Source: Sycobia sp. Sy_11
Lineage: Eukaryota; Arthropoda; Insecta; Hymenoptera; Epichrysomallidae
Direction: 5' to 3'
Assembly: GCA_018907035.1 (NCBI GenBank)
Contig: JACCIC010000028.1
Coordinates: 1,287,501-1,351,500, forward strand
Length of the DNA: 64,000 bases
This document shows, piece by piece, positions 14,936 to 25,709 of the stretch (the stretch's first letter is position 1; every line of letters begins with the position of its first letter). Both the position numbers and the translations under genes were made by a program. The notes beneath the pieces were generated by a model, which was given only the letters and a program-made list of their open reading frames with translations, was not told the origin of the DNA and ran no database searches.

Positions 14936-16220
14936 CATGTTTAGTGGTCGTTAATTATATAATAAGAATATAATGACTCGTAATTTAAAAAATTTTTCTT
15001 AATTAATTCATAATGATATTCCTGCCATTCTTTTCATTTGTAGTTAATATGTAAATGATATATATTTTAAAATGTTATTACACCTCTATTATAAATAAAT
15101 TAAATGATTATAAAGTATTAATGTAATATAAGTTATTTATGGGAATTTTTAGTACTATAAAAGTTGAATAATCATTTATTATACATTAAGAAATATTTTA
15201 TGGAGGCTTTTATTGTATTCATCAGTCATTTCTGGTACATAAAGTATTATTTGGAAAAAATTATCGCATAATATATATTTTGAAAGTGGAACAATCGTTA
15301 TCAGGTGTATTTTATTATTGAGCTCAATTTTTTAAAACTATTATAAAAATTAAACATTTAAATCTTATCAAAACTGTATGTGATAATAATTTTTTTTTTA
15401 TAAAATTATTTGAACACTTTTTGACATAATTTTGTTGCCAGTTGAAATTATTTGTAAGCAATTCAAATCGATCGAAATCATTTCCAATAGTCTCGATCAT
15501 TCGAAACCATATTCGTAAAATAAAATTTTTTTTTTTTAAAGCATTGACAAAGTGCAGCGAATTGAGTTAACAGGAAATTGCAAAAATACCGCGATACTGG
15601 CGAGAGACTCAGTTAAAGTATATTACATTACGCACAAGCACGTTTGCCTTCAGCTCTGCTGAATCTCGCTGATTATTTTAAACAAAGTATAGAGCTACTT
15701 ATACATACCCATAGGAATGTCACCTGAGGACCTATTCATTACTTATCTCTTGATCTTCTAGCCTCCCCCATATATATATATATATGACAACAAAACCGAT
15801 TATTATCCCAATGCACGTTTTTCAATTCCACCCCCCAACGAGTCCACCCGCTCTGCTTCCCACGTCACTTTGTCACTGTTTTCTTACGCACGCAGACTGA
15901 GGAGCCTGAAGGGGATCTTCGTGTTCGGGACTCCGGCCACCTCCGTGATCGCGATCGGCTCCAAGGACTTCGACATCTATCGGCTGTCCGAGGCGCTGCA
16001 CGCCCGTGGCTGGAGCCTGAATCCACTGCAGTTCCCGAGCGCGGTCCACATCTGCATCACCCACGTGCACACGGAGCCCGGGATTGCCCAGCAGTTCGTC
16101 GACGACGTCAGGCGCGAGCTCGCGGAGATACTGAAGAATCCGAAGCAGCCCACCGAGGGAATGGTGAGGATTTTTTTTTTTTTTTTTATGAGAATTATTC
16201 GAGGCATATTTCTTCTTTGT

Positions 16221-16278
<58 letters not shown>

Positions 16279-19200
16279 AATCTGATCGACTTTCTACTTG
16301 GCGCGCATTCTCATAGATTTGTAACGAGATAGTTTGGTGGAAATTGGGATCGGTCCACGTGTCTTTGTGGCGATATAAGATTATGCTGTGCATGGGGTAA
16401 CGTACGTATAAGCAGCGGAATTTGATCCCTACGGGTTTATTTCACGAAACGATAGTTTCAAGGGGTAAAACGAAGATTTCAGACGATCTAATCTTATGCG
16501 ATTGCCTTACTCTTTATATTTTGTTGACCGAGTCCAATAGTTGACTGTTCTTTACTTTCGGCAAGTGTCTAATCGATGAGCAAAATAACCGATGTATGGA
16601 TTCATCAGATATATTGAATAAATTACAGTTATAATTTATTTTTCTTCTTGGCGAAACATTCCAATTAAGATGGATTTGTAATATTATGGGTATAGCAATT
16701 TTATAATTCAATATGTAAAGAATTCCATTACCTATGCCTTGATAAATTGACATTTTACGTCTTACATACACAAGTTTGTTGAGGCATTACAAGTAAAGTA
16801 GCGAGTCTCATTCTGTTTACCGATATTTTTATGTCTAGAGGAATTGAAAACTCAGTAAATAGTCTAATACATTAATAAAATTGTCGAAAGTTGGAAACAT
16901 CTTGCATTCTTGGAAAGCTTAGACGATGCAACGAGCATTTATTTCTAGCATTTCAACATTTAGCAATCCTTTTTTTCCTCGATAAACTTGACTTTCAGTC
17001 AATCTTTTTAAAATTGTTAAATGTCGCGCATAAATATAAATATCAAGATATTTATTAACATCCTTATGAGCATATTGCAGAGAATAAATGCAAAACAACA
17101 GAGCAGAGTGTGTGATATCTTTCGTAACGTTTTCGCTGATAAATTTGCAGTACTTTATCGTGCTCGGCCTCGGACTTTTAGATTGTTATTTTCAACTTTT
17201 AATTGGAATTGAATTAAATTCTTAAGCTTACGAATCATATTACAGTTGTACAGGAATGCACACGTATATACCTCAAGTATGCCACAGCTATTTTTGGACC
17301 ATTGTACATATATAAAGAAGATATTATCACTTGTATAAAGTTATTATATCGAAATTGCGAATTACAGTTGAAGTATACGGCTTCGGTGCGGTATCAAAGG
17401 ACGAGAACTTTCTCGTTACTTTTGCAAAAGTTTAACAACTGTTTAACAAAGCGACAAGGGGCAACGTTATTTCCACTTTGTATCATTGCCATTACAGTCG
17501 ACCTTTTGCAGACGTTCTATGTCTTAACAATATTATTAATTACGAGAGTGAAATACTTGTCCATTAAAGATATATATGTATATACTTATCAGTATATAGC
17601 TAAAAGTTTCTGTTAATTAGCGCAACTTCATAGAATATCATAACAATTTTCTGTACATTATTTGTTATTTGGTAAATCATTCAAATGGTTAGATTCGTAA
17701 CACAATTAATTAACAACGAAAAGAATGAAATTAATTAACAATTTTTTTATCGTCCCAGCCAATGTTGCTCGTATGTGTACTCTGAGCTGCCATTCCGCAA
17801 TATCTCTATAACTCTATCAATTCAAAGAAGTTGTTCCTCAGTCTGGCGCAAGCTTATAAGAGCGAAATAGAACAAGTGCCATATCCATACCGTATTTTTA
17901 GTTCGCATGCAAATAGTTGCGGGAGCAAGTTGAATTATTTCAAATCATCATAGTTAAATATTTTATCTCTACCACGCTGCTAACAGATATTACGAAACCG
18001 TTATAAATATTAGCGCATTTTTCGCGCATGTTGAAGTCAATATGTAACGCATAATTTTTGGACAAAGACTTTAGAGAGCTCATAGTACTATTTACGAATG
18101 TTAAATAAGGATAGTTATTATGTATTTCAAGAAGTTCTTTGGAGATTTTACGCAATTTCAATGACCTATTACTATATTTGACATTCAAAAAAGATTCTCA
18201 AAGTGAAAGTAAATAGTTACTTAAATTTTTTTTTATAATAAGTACCTTCGAATAGGAATACTGTCATACGAAAGTATGCCAGTAATATTTACAAAAACTA
18301 AATCTTATACTAAGTGCAAACAAAAAGAAAAAGGAAATTAATGTGAGGAAAAGTTTTAAAAAGATATGATCTTTAAAAGACAAAAACTATCCTTCGAAAG
18401 AGCTGGTATTTTATTTGATTTCGACATTGATGAATATCCTTGTACAATTATCAATGTAAATTTATTCATTTTTTACATTGTTTTATCTTACTTTTTATGT
18501 ATTATAGAAAGAGACAGAGTGCGTGTTTTTGATTGTCACTGAAAATTTCAAGAACTCGTTAATTGATTACAATAACATTTTGATACTACGTAGTTTCGGT
18601 GCCTTTGTATATAATATAGAGCATGTTTTATTTTACTACGAAACTTATTCATGGTCTGGTGTGATGTACTTATCCAGGGCGAAATCTTTAGTGGAGACCT
18701 AGATTCGAGCAAATAAATTTTGAGTAAGCTTTATTTTTCACCCATTTTCGGGGAAAAATTGGTGTCAAACATATGCCATTAATTTTTCTTTGTATTTCGC
18801 TATTTTTTATAATAATTGTCGACCCGAGATAATTGATATAAAAAATTTTTTTTTATAGAAAACGAGAAAACTGATGCACATTCATCACTCTAGTGAATCT
18901 GTAATACTGCCAAGTATATCACATTTTTGCTGTATTTTGATTTTCCGATAATAAAACAGTTTTGTCCTTTTTTATAAAAAAAAAAAACTTTTTTATATTA
19001 ATTATCTCGGGTGGATCAGATACAAAGGATGCTGGCATATAAATACTTGTTTGTATCGTGATGAAAAGATAGATATAAAATAAGTTCGATAAAATTTAAT
19101 TAATCATATTTTCGTACTGACAAGAGTCTAATCGAAATATAAAAAATAAAAACGGGAGAGCTTCTATGCTCCGAAACGAGGACTGAAAACCTTTTTAATG

Positions 19201-20061
19201 TTCGAGCAACTTTGTACAGTTCTAGAGGTTTGAGCATTTTAGCCGTTCGACTCATGCGAACCTTTCGGCCATTTAAGACGATCGAACTGCTCGAACGGTA
19301 TTTACCGAAAGCCATGCTTAAGATATTGGAACTGGAAACTTTTCGATGTCCGAACAACGCGAACGATGACTGCAATGAGCCATTGAAACTTCCGAACGTC
19401 TCTAATTGCTCGCGAGCAGTTCGAACGGTTCGTGCGCTCCGTGCATGTTTGGTTCAAAGTTCGAACAAGCGTCCTCGCATCCTTACTTTAAATGAGATTT
19501 CCACGTACCGAAAATCATTATGTATAGAAGGAGACGACAAAAATAAGAACTCCGAGCTATTTATTAAAAATTATGTAAGTAATTATAATATATTAATTCA
19601 TATAAGTAATTATATTAATTACTTCCGCTCAGTTGATAATATAAAGTGCGAAAGAGAGAGAAAGAGAGAGAGAGAGGGGGGGGGACTGCGAATCGAAGCT
19701 CCTTCACTCACGTGCAGCGTCAAGTGCTTCGATCAGTGGACATCTCTGCAGACGCGCGTTATCATTTGAAGTGACTGTACGGGGGGGCGGGGATCGGAGT
19801 GTCTAAAGCGAAATTTTCCGCGGAAATCCCGTTAGACGTCGGTGCGCCTGCTCCTCCCTTTACCCTCCTTCACCCTCGCGATCGAAATACTCTGGCGCGT
19901 CGACACCACCGCGTCCGTCCTCTTTAAATGCATCGGGGGGGGGGGGGGCGAATGCATTTGAACGAGTCCGTCGCGCGGAGGAGTCGATTATTATATCGAT
20001 TTCGTGCAAGTGTACGTATGTATGTTGTATGCTCGACGTGGACGCGAGTAGAAGTCGCTGT

Positions 20062-20131
<70 letters not shown>

Positions 20132-22584
20132 GTCTCTCGTCGCCATTCAGATGGCAAACGAGGATGGTATTTCGTTTCATATAATTATATATATATATAC
20201 ACACACTACGATCGATCAGTCAATGATGAATGCAGCGAATGTCGTCATTCCTCTATATAGCTTTATAACGATGTATATTTGTCGAGGAACGCTGATGCCT
20301 TTTTAATTAAATTTTATTTACCAAATTGAATGCATTGATATATTTTTTTTATTAAAATCTTTCAGCACGCAATTAATTAATCAGGAAATTGAAAATGAAA
20401 CTGATGTCAAAGATTTTTAATATTATAAATAAATCAACATCTGACCCCTATGGTGAAGTGAAAAAAACCTTGTTTACGTAATATAGAGTTATTTTCGACG
20501 GATCGGTACAAATAGATATATTTCATATATTTGTCGACATTAAACATAAATCAGTTGTTGTAAAGTAGACAAAATTAAAGTAATCCCTATAAATTTAGAT
20601 AATAATGGGCTGTGATAGATAATAGGCTAGATAATAGTGACTTTTTGGAGATTTTAATAACCATTTTGGAGTAACCATTTTGAGTTGTTTCAAAACTAAT
20701 GGCATCCATACAATCTCTTGATTATATATATACAATTGATAATTAGCATATACTTTAAATTGATCTTGTCTATTCAACAAATTTCCCCCTCACAAATTTA
20801 TTTAAGAAAAATATGATTTTAGTTACTATCAATTCATTTGAAACAATTATTACAAATTATAAAAATCCCAAGAATTGGTATTATATATCTCAGATTCAAT
20901 TATTTGTCAAACAAAAATCGCAAAAGAAAAAAAATTAGGAGGAATATGCATTAAATAGAGAAAGAAAAAAGACGAACGTTATATTGATTCTTAGATCATT
21001 GTATATACTTAGTCTTCTATAATACCGATATAATGAAACGGAATCGCTCGATGAGCTCGCACATATCGCGGATAATCACGCTCGGCGCTGTACTTATTCT
21101 TTGTAAAATGAAAAATCAATGTATTTTTCTTTTCTTTTTTTTTAATTAAATAAAAGTAGCGCCAAGTTTTAAAGAGCGTCCTTTTATTACTTTTCCTCGG
21201 GGCGCTTTTATATTACCAATTTTTATGACCAATATTGTCTTTAGAAGTTTGAAAAAAAAAATTATTTATTGTCCCGATGCTCATTTTTTATGAGTTGCTC
21301 GACGGCATCGAAACTTATTAAATAAAGGACGCGAGTCTTCGCATTATTATTAAAATAACTCTACGTCTGTCTGTGAAACAAGAGGATATTTCTGATAATG
21401 AAAGTCCTTGATTCTGTTACAAAGATAGTTCTATTCCAAGATGATTCCAAAAAACGTCGATCAAATGATGATACATTATCGTGGAAATCGTGACGAATCT
21501 TTGATTGGAATTATTTCAAGTTTCCACATCGATGAGACGTAGTCACACTTGTCAATCTGAATGTATTAATTTCGATAAAGATGAGAAATAGATATATTGT
21601 CTCTTTTTTTCTTAAATCGAGAGGCACTTATCCAGGCGTTATACAGCTTAGTCGTTTCACTAGCCAAGGGTATATACTTTTATAAATCCGAAAGCTCACC
21701 GGGTCTCTTAAACTACGCAAACATATATATATATATATTGTAACACGGGAAATGCGTTACAGCACGGTTGTCGAAATCTGACATCTTCCATATCAAAATT
21801 ATCAGATATTTAATATATCAGTATATGAGCACATTACTCTTCCTCGCTACGCTGTTTCGGGAGGGCCGCGGCCGGTGTCGCGTCTAGAGGAATTTTCCTC
21901 TCTCTTCCCTTTTGGAGCCCGAGCGAGCAACAGCTCTTCGTTTTGGGAGCTTTTTTTCCGGCACAAGGTAGCCACACAGCGGTGCCGCAAGAAGCCAGCA
22001 ACGGCTAGCAAGCGGCGAGGGTGACCTCCGTATCCCGTGCACGAGGACAGCAGCCAGTCCCGTGACACGGCGTACGAGCCATCGCCGAGGAGTGAGGGGC
22101 GAGTGGAGAGGGTGGGGTAACTGCACCTTCTCAGTTCCGTTCTCGAGCCGCGATTTCATGAGATCGACGGGGAACCGCCCTGAGATCACGAATAGGTAAA
22201 TCATTTTCACGCGAGCCCGATTCGTAGAGTTCGCGACGCGTGCCTCGATTTAATCCACGCCGCGTGGAATCCGCCACCCTGGAGAGCCTGCCGTGGCGAT
22301 CAACCTAGCGCGGAGCTCGCGCTCAGGCAGTGCTGCGTGACCGACGGGAACGAAAAACGAGCTGCGTACAGCTCGCGCTGAGAAACGTGTCTCAGCTGGC
22401 GCCCAACAAAGACACCGCCGGTCCGCATGTAAAAGTATTACACAATTATTAAATAAACATTTTATTATTAGTAGAGGAAAGAGACGCCTTGTTAAGTATA
22501 CCCTCCCTTCCATCATTTAAGGAGGATGAGCTCCGCCTAAATCAAGGTAAGATCTATATTCAAAATAAACGACGCAAGTGCGCG

Positions 22585-22640
<56 letters not shown>

Positions 22641-23022
22641 CGTAATAGTAGTGCGAAATTTCTCTCATCTATGTCTCAGTAACTCCCCCCCCCCGCCCTC
22701 CATCCTTATCGTCACTTGACCTTCTTTCACTCGACCGAACCAAGGGCCGACACGATCGAGGGCCTACGATAATATTATTTATACAAACTTATCTCAAAGC
22801 ACCCCCTTTTCTTCTGCTTTATTTATGTTTCCCCCCCCCCCCGTTCTGTTTTTGTTTCAGTACGCCATGTACGGCAAGAGCCAGGCCATCGCCGATCGCA
22901 GCGTCGTGCGCGATATCACCAACTGCTATTTGGACTCGACGTTCTACACGCCCCCGCAGGACAACGGCGTCGGCGACGCTCAGAATCATCGGGACTCTAA
23001 TCACGTCGGGCAGGGCGTATAA
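161..23022 (+). CDS. Sply: Sphingosine-1-phosphate lyase, exons covering all but the N-terminus
   Basis: The product is a PLP-dependent enzyme of the ER membrane (cytosolic catalytic domain) that irreversibly cleaves sphingosine-1-phosphate into a long-chain aldehyde and phosphoethanolamine, the exit step of sphingolipid breakdown. Coding parts are 161-376, 3961-4172, 7183-7419, 12407-12855, 15896-16163 and 22861-23022. Joined, they give 514 codons then TAA, close to the animal family length (about 545-570 aa) minus the N-terminus. Visible family motifs in order are [33 protein letters not shown] with the Asp that binds the PLP pyridine nitrogen (residue 255 of this partial protein), [17 protein letters not shown] with the Schiff-base Lys (residue 292, codon 12614-12616), and [11 protein letters not shown]. 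All introns are GT-AG and all phases match. The start codon, membrane anchor and promoter are outside the window. I see no frameshift or stop, so it should be functional. Confidence 0.97.
565..621. repeat. (GA)n array
   Basis: An almost pure GA run just inside intron A-B. It keeps a frame open as ERERER, which is not protein coding. Confidence 0.95.
1024..1083. repeat. (CA)n(TA)n compound array
   Basis: A CA run (1024-1040) continues directly into a TA run. A separate TA run follows at 1220-1266. Confidence 0.95.
2473..2527. repeat. (TA)n array
   Basis: A pure TA run of about 27 units. Confidence 0.95.
3556..3610. repeat. (TA)n array
   Basis: A pure TA run about 350 bp before exon B. Confidence 0.95.
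3961..4172 (+). CDS. Sply: Sply exon B
   Basis: Acceptor tccgcag ends at 3960 and donor ACG|gtacgt starts at 4173. The exon completes the split Gly and encodes [14 protein letters not shown], then a helix and [18 protein letters not shown] and the [13 protein letters not shown] segment. In animal lyases these form the first part of the PLP domain and the substrate entrance. The family normally has SGxVY and NPLHxDxFPGxRKMEAE; here the usual Arg of PGxRKME is Cys (PGVCKME). A (CA)n array of about 80 bp begins only 6 bases after the donor GT. Confidence 0.96.
4173..7182 (+). other. Sply: Sply intron between exons B and C
   Basis: 3,010 bp, gtacgt...cacgcag. It begins with a long CA array and two TA arrays (4178-4370), followed by a pyrimidine-rich stretch (4430-4640) and AT-rich sequence. 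A near-palindromic GC patch (about 5848-5866) is the only other local structure. Confidence 0.85.
4178..4370. repeat. (CA)n and (TA)n arrays after exon B
   Basis: A CA run of about 80 bp (4178-4258), a short TA run (4261-4276) and a long TA run (4305-4370). Confidence 0.95.
7183..7419 (+). CDS. Sply: Sply exon C
   Basis: This phase-0 exon of 79 codons has acceptor ttatcacgcag and donor ATG|gtaagt. It carries the phosphate-cup motif [14 protein letters not shown] (family consensus TSGGTES), then [20 protein letters not shown], in which the His near the cofactor is kept, and the end of the domain [16 protein letters not shown]. The first codon is ATG, but it is not a start site: the sequence continues from CCGT of exon B exactly as in the animal enzymes. 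Confidence 0.97.
7420..12406 (+). other. Sply: Sply intron between exons C and D
   Basis: 4,987 bp, gtaagt...cacag. It contains G/C homopolymer-rich sequence just after the donor, a fold-back element (7818-8318) and a moderately GC-rich patch at 10680-11030. The rest is AT-rich sequence with no recognisable gene. Confidence 0.85.
7818..8318. mobile_element. Fold-back (MITE-like) element in Sply intron
   Basis: Two arms of roughly 200 bp face each other around a centre near 8068. The outer 23 bases are perfect: 7824-7846 is the reverse complement of 8290-8312 (ends ATATCGAAATAATAAA). The arms then continue with scattered mismatches, including AAAAAGTATG and CAAAACGTT blocks and an inner TTCTCGAA block. 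There is no ORF inside. The structure fits a non-autonomous DNA transposon, but I cannot name its family and see no clear target-site duplication. Confidence 0.65.
12407..12855 (+). CDS. Sply: Sply exon D, PLP-lysine exon
   Basis: This is the largest exon and holds the active site. It reads [20 protein letters not shown], then [16 protein letters not shown] (cofactor Asp at 12503-12505), then [17 protein letters not shown] with the catalytic Lys codon at 12614-12616, then [20 protein letters not shown] and the helix [18 protein letters not shown]. The donor is GGA|gtaagt, leaving two bases of a Glu codon. The 3' splice site ends a (CA)n run (cacacacacag) instead of a usual pyrimidine tract. 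Coding GC content is far above that of the flanking introns. Confidence 0.98.
13740..13778. repeat. (CT)n array
   Basis: A pure CT run in intron D-E. Confidence 0.95.
14885..14933. repeat. (TA)n array
   Basis: A pure TA run in intron D-E. Confidence 0.95.
15896..16163 (+). CDS. Sply: Sply exon E
   Basis: Acceptor tacgcacgcag ends at 15895. The first base completes Glu of the QE pair begun in exon D. It encodes the C-terminal small domain: [53 protein letters not shown], and the helix ending [11 protein letters not shown]. The order and spacing match animal lyases (GIFVFG ... FDIYRLS ... GWNLNQLQFP ... HFCIT). The donor is ATG|gtgagg, followed at once by a 15-T run and a CT array of about 48 bp. 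Confidence 0.97.
16228..16275. repeat. (CT)n array after exon E donor
   Basis: A CT run starting 65 bases after the exon E donor, itself preceded by a T15 run (16171-16187). Confidence 0.95.
17218..17616 (+). other. Open AT-rich frame in the last Sply intron, unrecognised
   Basis: The frame has no stop for about 132 codons although the sequence is AT-rich and free of simple repeats. It contains a hydrophobic stretch ([19 protein letters not shown]). There is no ATG near its beginning and no family I recognise. It may be a decayed nested gene or chance. Confidence 0.12.
18766..19051. mobile_element. Terminal-inverted-repeat element in Sply intron
   Basis: The core arms 18822-18873 and 18957-19012 are inverted copies that begin ACCCGAGATAATT and run through an A/T tract to AAAACTG. 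Weaker matches outside (TATGCCA, TTTGTAT, CAAAC) extend the symmetry to about 18766 and 19051. There is no ORF. It is probably a short non-autonomous element, different in sequence from the one at 7818-8318. Confidence 0.6.
19201..19470. repeat. Diverged 9-bp-periodic TTCGA motif cluster (copy 1)
   Basis: TTCGA/TCGAA cores recur, several exactly 9 bp apart (TCGAAC at 19282 and 19291; TTCG at 19420 and 19429). The motif often reads GTTCGAAC, a palindrome. The region stays open in one + frame, an effect of a repeat length divisible by three, so I do not call the frame a gene. Confidence 0.45.
20065..20138. repeat. (CT)n array
   Basis: A long, slightly interrupted CT run in intron E-F. Confidence 0.95.
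21739..22550. mobile_element. GC-rich island with LTR-like signals in Sply intron
   Basis: The island begins TGTAACACGGG directly after a TA run. It contains TGGCGCCCAAC (22398-22408), a sequence typical of insect Ty3-like primer-binding sites, and an AATAAA at about 22451. It has no long ORF. The order of signals (primer site before AATAAA) is not that of a simple LTR, so this may be a rearranged remnant or a chance GC-rich intronic island. Confidence 0.25.
22586..22631. repeat. (TA)n array
   Basis: A TA run 230 bp before the last Sply exon. Confidence 0.95.
22861..23022 (+). CDS. Sply: Sply exon F, last coding exon with stop
   Basis: A strong pyrimidine tract (poly-C then ttctgtttttgtttcag) precedes the exon. 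It encodes [19 protein letters not shown], aligning with the family's GAIYGMAQ...V tail, then [14 protein letters not shown] and a short hydrophilic C-terminus that ends in QGV before TAA at 23020-23022. The tail after TPPQ is lineage-variable in this family and I see no targeting motif in it. Confidence 0.95.
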   Translation, partial: YAMYGKSQAIADRSVVRDITNCYLDSTFYTPPQDNGVGDAQNHRDSNHVGQGV

Positions 23023-24101
23023 GCCGTATCGGGCACGGTTTTCATATGTCCAGTATATAGCGCGGTCTAACGTGTCGCGGCGGCTTTGATCTCCTCTCCC
23101 CCCCCTTCCCCCCGCCCCTGCCACTGTCTGTCCTCGCGTCGACAGTCGCGCGGACGAAAGTTTCGGTTGGCAATGCGAAAAAAGGAAAATCGAAGGTGCC
23201 ATAGAAGCGAACAGGTTGATCGCTTATTTCTTGCTTTGCGACGGTCAACGTCGGTGGCACGGATGGAGGGGGGTGGGGGGAGGGTCGATGAAAGTTTCCT
23301 CGATAAATCCTGGATACTTAGTACGGTATGAGGTAGCGGATAGAGAGGTCAAATGATCCCGCACCACCGCCCGTCGCCGCTTCAGTACCGGCGTCTATTC
23401 TGTAGGGCCAGTTTTTACGCGGCGAATTTTCGGGGGACGGCCTATGTGTGCGTATTTTATTTTCCTGGGAATAATCCGACACAAGGATACAATTTGTGTC
23501 GTGAACAATCGTTGATTTTTGATTTGGTAAGAAATTATTATTGTAAGTATTGTTATAATAATACCACTGAATTGATATTCTGCGAAAATTCAACTTATTT
23601 ATGTAATGATAAGATATTAAAAAAAAAAAGTTTACGCGATTCTCTTTCGACCAGTTCGTTAATAATGTCAGAAATTTTTCTTAAACGATCGCTTTCGTTC
23701 CGACAGTCGGTACTGTAACGTAGATTATAGTAATCTATAATATATTTATCAGTAAACGAATAATATCTGTAATCTGTAGACTAATCAATTAATTTTAATG
23801 CTCCATGTATTCGAGACCTTTCGCATCCACGATCTCTCACTGCATAAGCATTGTCTCGCCTGGCTTTTTGCCGTATTAATATGTAATATTACTATTGGTT
23901 TTTTAATATTTTTTATATAGAAAGATCCAATATCGATCGAGATAGGTGTTCTTAAGTTTTCTTGTTCCGTTGGGCTCGATCGTACAGACTCGCAAGCGCG
24001 TTGCGATCGATTTTCACGAAAGTTTACCCCGTGTAAAATAGCGAAAACTTTTAACTTGGCCGATGAGAGGCTTCATTTTTCAATCGCACTTTTCAAATAA
24101 A
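23023..24101 (+). other. Sply: Sply 3' UTR and 3' flank
   Basis: Sequence after the stop, GC-rich at first. Candidate polyadenylation signals are ATTAAA at 23616-23621 (next to a genomic A-run) and AATAAA at 24096-24101. No coding similarity is visible. The true cleavage site cannot be fixed from sequence alone. Confidence 0.4.
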
Positions 24102-24211
24102 AATTCGATCTTTTCGCGTAATTTTCAACTTTATTGGTTTCTAAAAATATAAAAAAATCAATCTTGTCTTTGATCGGTGAGGGATCATAGACAGTGCTAG
24201 AAACATATATA

Positions 24212-24256
<45 letters not shown>

Positions 24257-24637
24257 GCATTAGCTAAGAAAGATATATTTTTAAATTTTTAAATATATTT
24301 TTAATAATATTTGTATACGTATATAATACATAGTATAAGATATTAGAGGCCTCTCTACAATTATTGGATTTGCACGATACAAGTTTACACGTGTGTGCGT
24401 TTATATAAATACTTCACGAACAGAGTGGCCATAATAACAATCAGTAGGGGGGTCGCGCGTAATTTTACGTCTAGGGGCGGTGATCGGGGAAAACGTTTGT
24501 ATGTTCTCTATCCGCGACCGTACATTGTATACGCATTTGATATTTCTGTCGGCTAGCCATCGACGTAAGTTTTCCAATGAGTTATATAGCGGATGGAAAG
24601 GCCCGCCCTTCAGCTCGGACTTTGTCTTCGAAACAAG

Positions 24638-24689
<52 letters not shown>

Positions 24690-25663
24690 GCAGCGGAGCG
24701 TTTCATTATTGCCATAGTTGACGAAGATGCCGCGTAGCTAATTTATAGCCAGTTGGCTAGTTTCGGCTGGCTTAACTAAAGTTTTGGGTCGAATCGGTGT
24801 ATCGTATATTATTAATGGTGGCATTGCATTGTGTACATAATGAATAATGTTCATTGTATTGATTATATGATTGAATAAATTTATATCATTAATGTTAAAA
24901 CTGAATGAATTTTTATCGTAATAAAGAAGAATATGGGATTCATGTGTTGAAGGTAAGTAAAGCAAATACATATTATTTGATTTATGAGACGACAATCTTG
25001 ACTGAAACTATTAGTTCAGAAAAATTCGTAAATTTAATAAGTTAAAAATTTGAGATTCAAATATTCTGTTGTAGAACAATTGCAATTACAATGGATAGAT
25101 GACTGCGTTTATCATTTTCAGTTTTTTTTTTTTATAAATTGCTTTTATTTTCCATTATTGTAAAGTATCGAAATTCATTTTAGTCAATTTTGGTATATAA
25201 TCAACAAAAAAAATATTTATAAACTATTCGTAATACTCTATGAACAAAATAGCTTGAATTGACATTCATGATCGACAACTTTATTTGCCGCTGACGAAAA
25301 TGAATTTTTCAATCGAACCAAAAGTCTCTCGACACAGCTAGATTATCGTGAAGGAAGAAGCAAAAAAAAAAAAAAAAAAAATCTGAGACACCGTCCGTTC
25401 CTCGAGACTCGTCGCGGAAGGCGATTCTTATCACGAAGACAGCAGCGGTGGCAGCTGAAATTCCCGGTTGAAATGCATCAGCCTCCCGACGTTGGGACGA
25501 GTAAAAGTAAGAGTAAAGTAAACGTTCCATCGCAGTTCTGCGTCTAATAGTGATAGGGGGAACCAGGCACAGAGTGCTTTATCGATCGCAGGGGTGGAGC
25601 GTCACGCGGTCGTTATATATTTATATATATACACAAGGAAAATTCCAAGAGAGTAAGAGAGAG

Positions 25664-25709
<46 letters not shown>

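Larger units (their letters stand above)
12856..15895 (+). other. Sply: Sply intron between exons D and E
   Basis: 3,040 bp, gtaagt...cgcag. It contains poly-T tracts (12870-12905), a CT array (13740-13778) and a TA array (14885-14933); the rest is AT-rich sequence. Confidence 0.85.
16164..22860 (+). other. Sply: Sply intron between exons E and F
   Basis: 6,697 bp, gtgagg...tttcag, the longest intron seen. It holds a CT array, an open but unrecognised AT-rich frame (17218-17616), a terminal-inverted-repeat element (18766-19051), a TTCGA 9-mer cluster (19201-19470), a second CT array (20065-20138) and a GC-rich LTR-like island (21739-22550). Confidence 0.85.

Noticed and set aside
19201..19470. 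TTCGAA arrays as heat-shock elements or tRNA B boxes
   Set aside because: Spacing between GAA and TTC is 3, not 2, so it is not a heat-shock element. No A box or cloverleaf surrounds the GTTCGA words, so it is not a tRNA.
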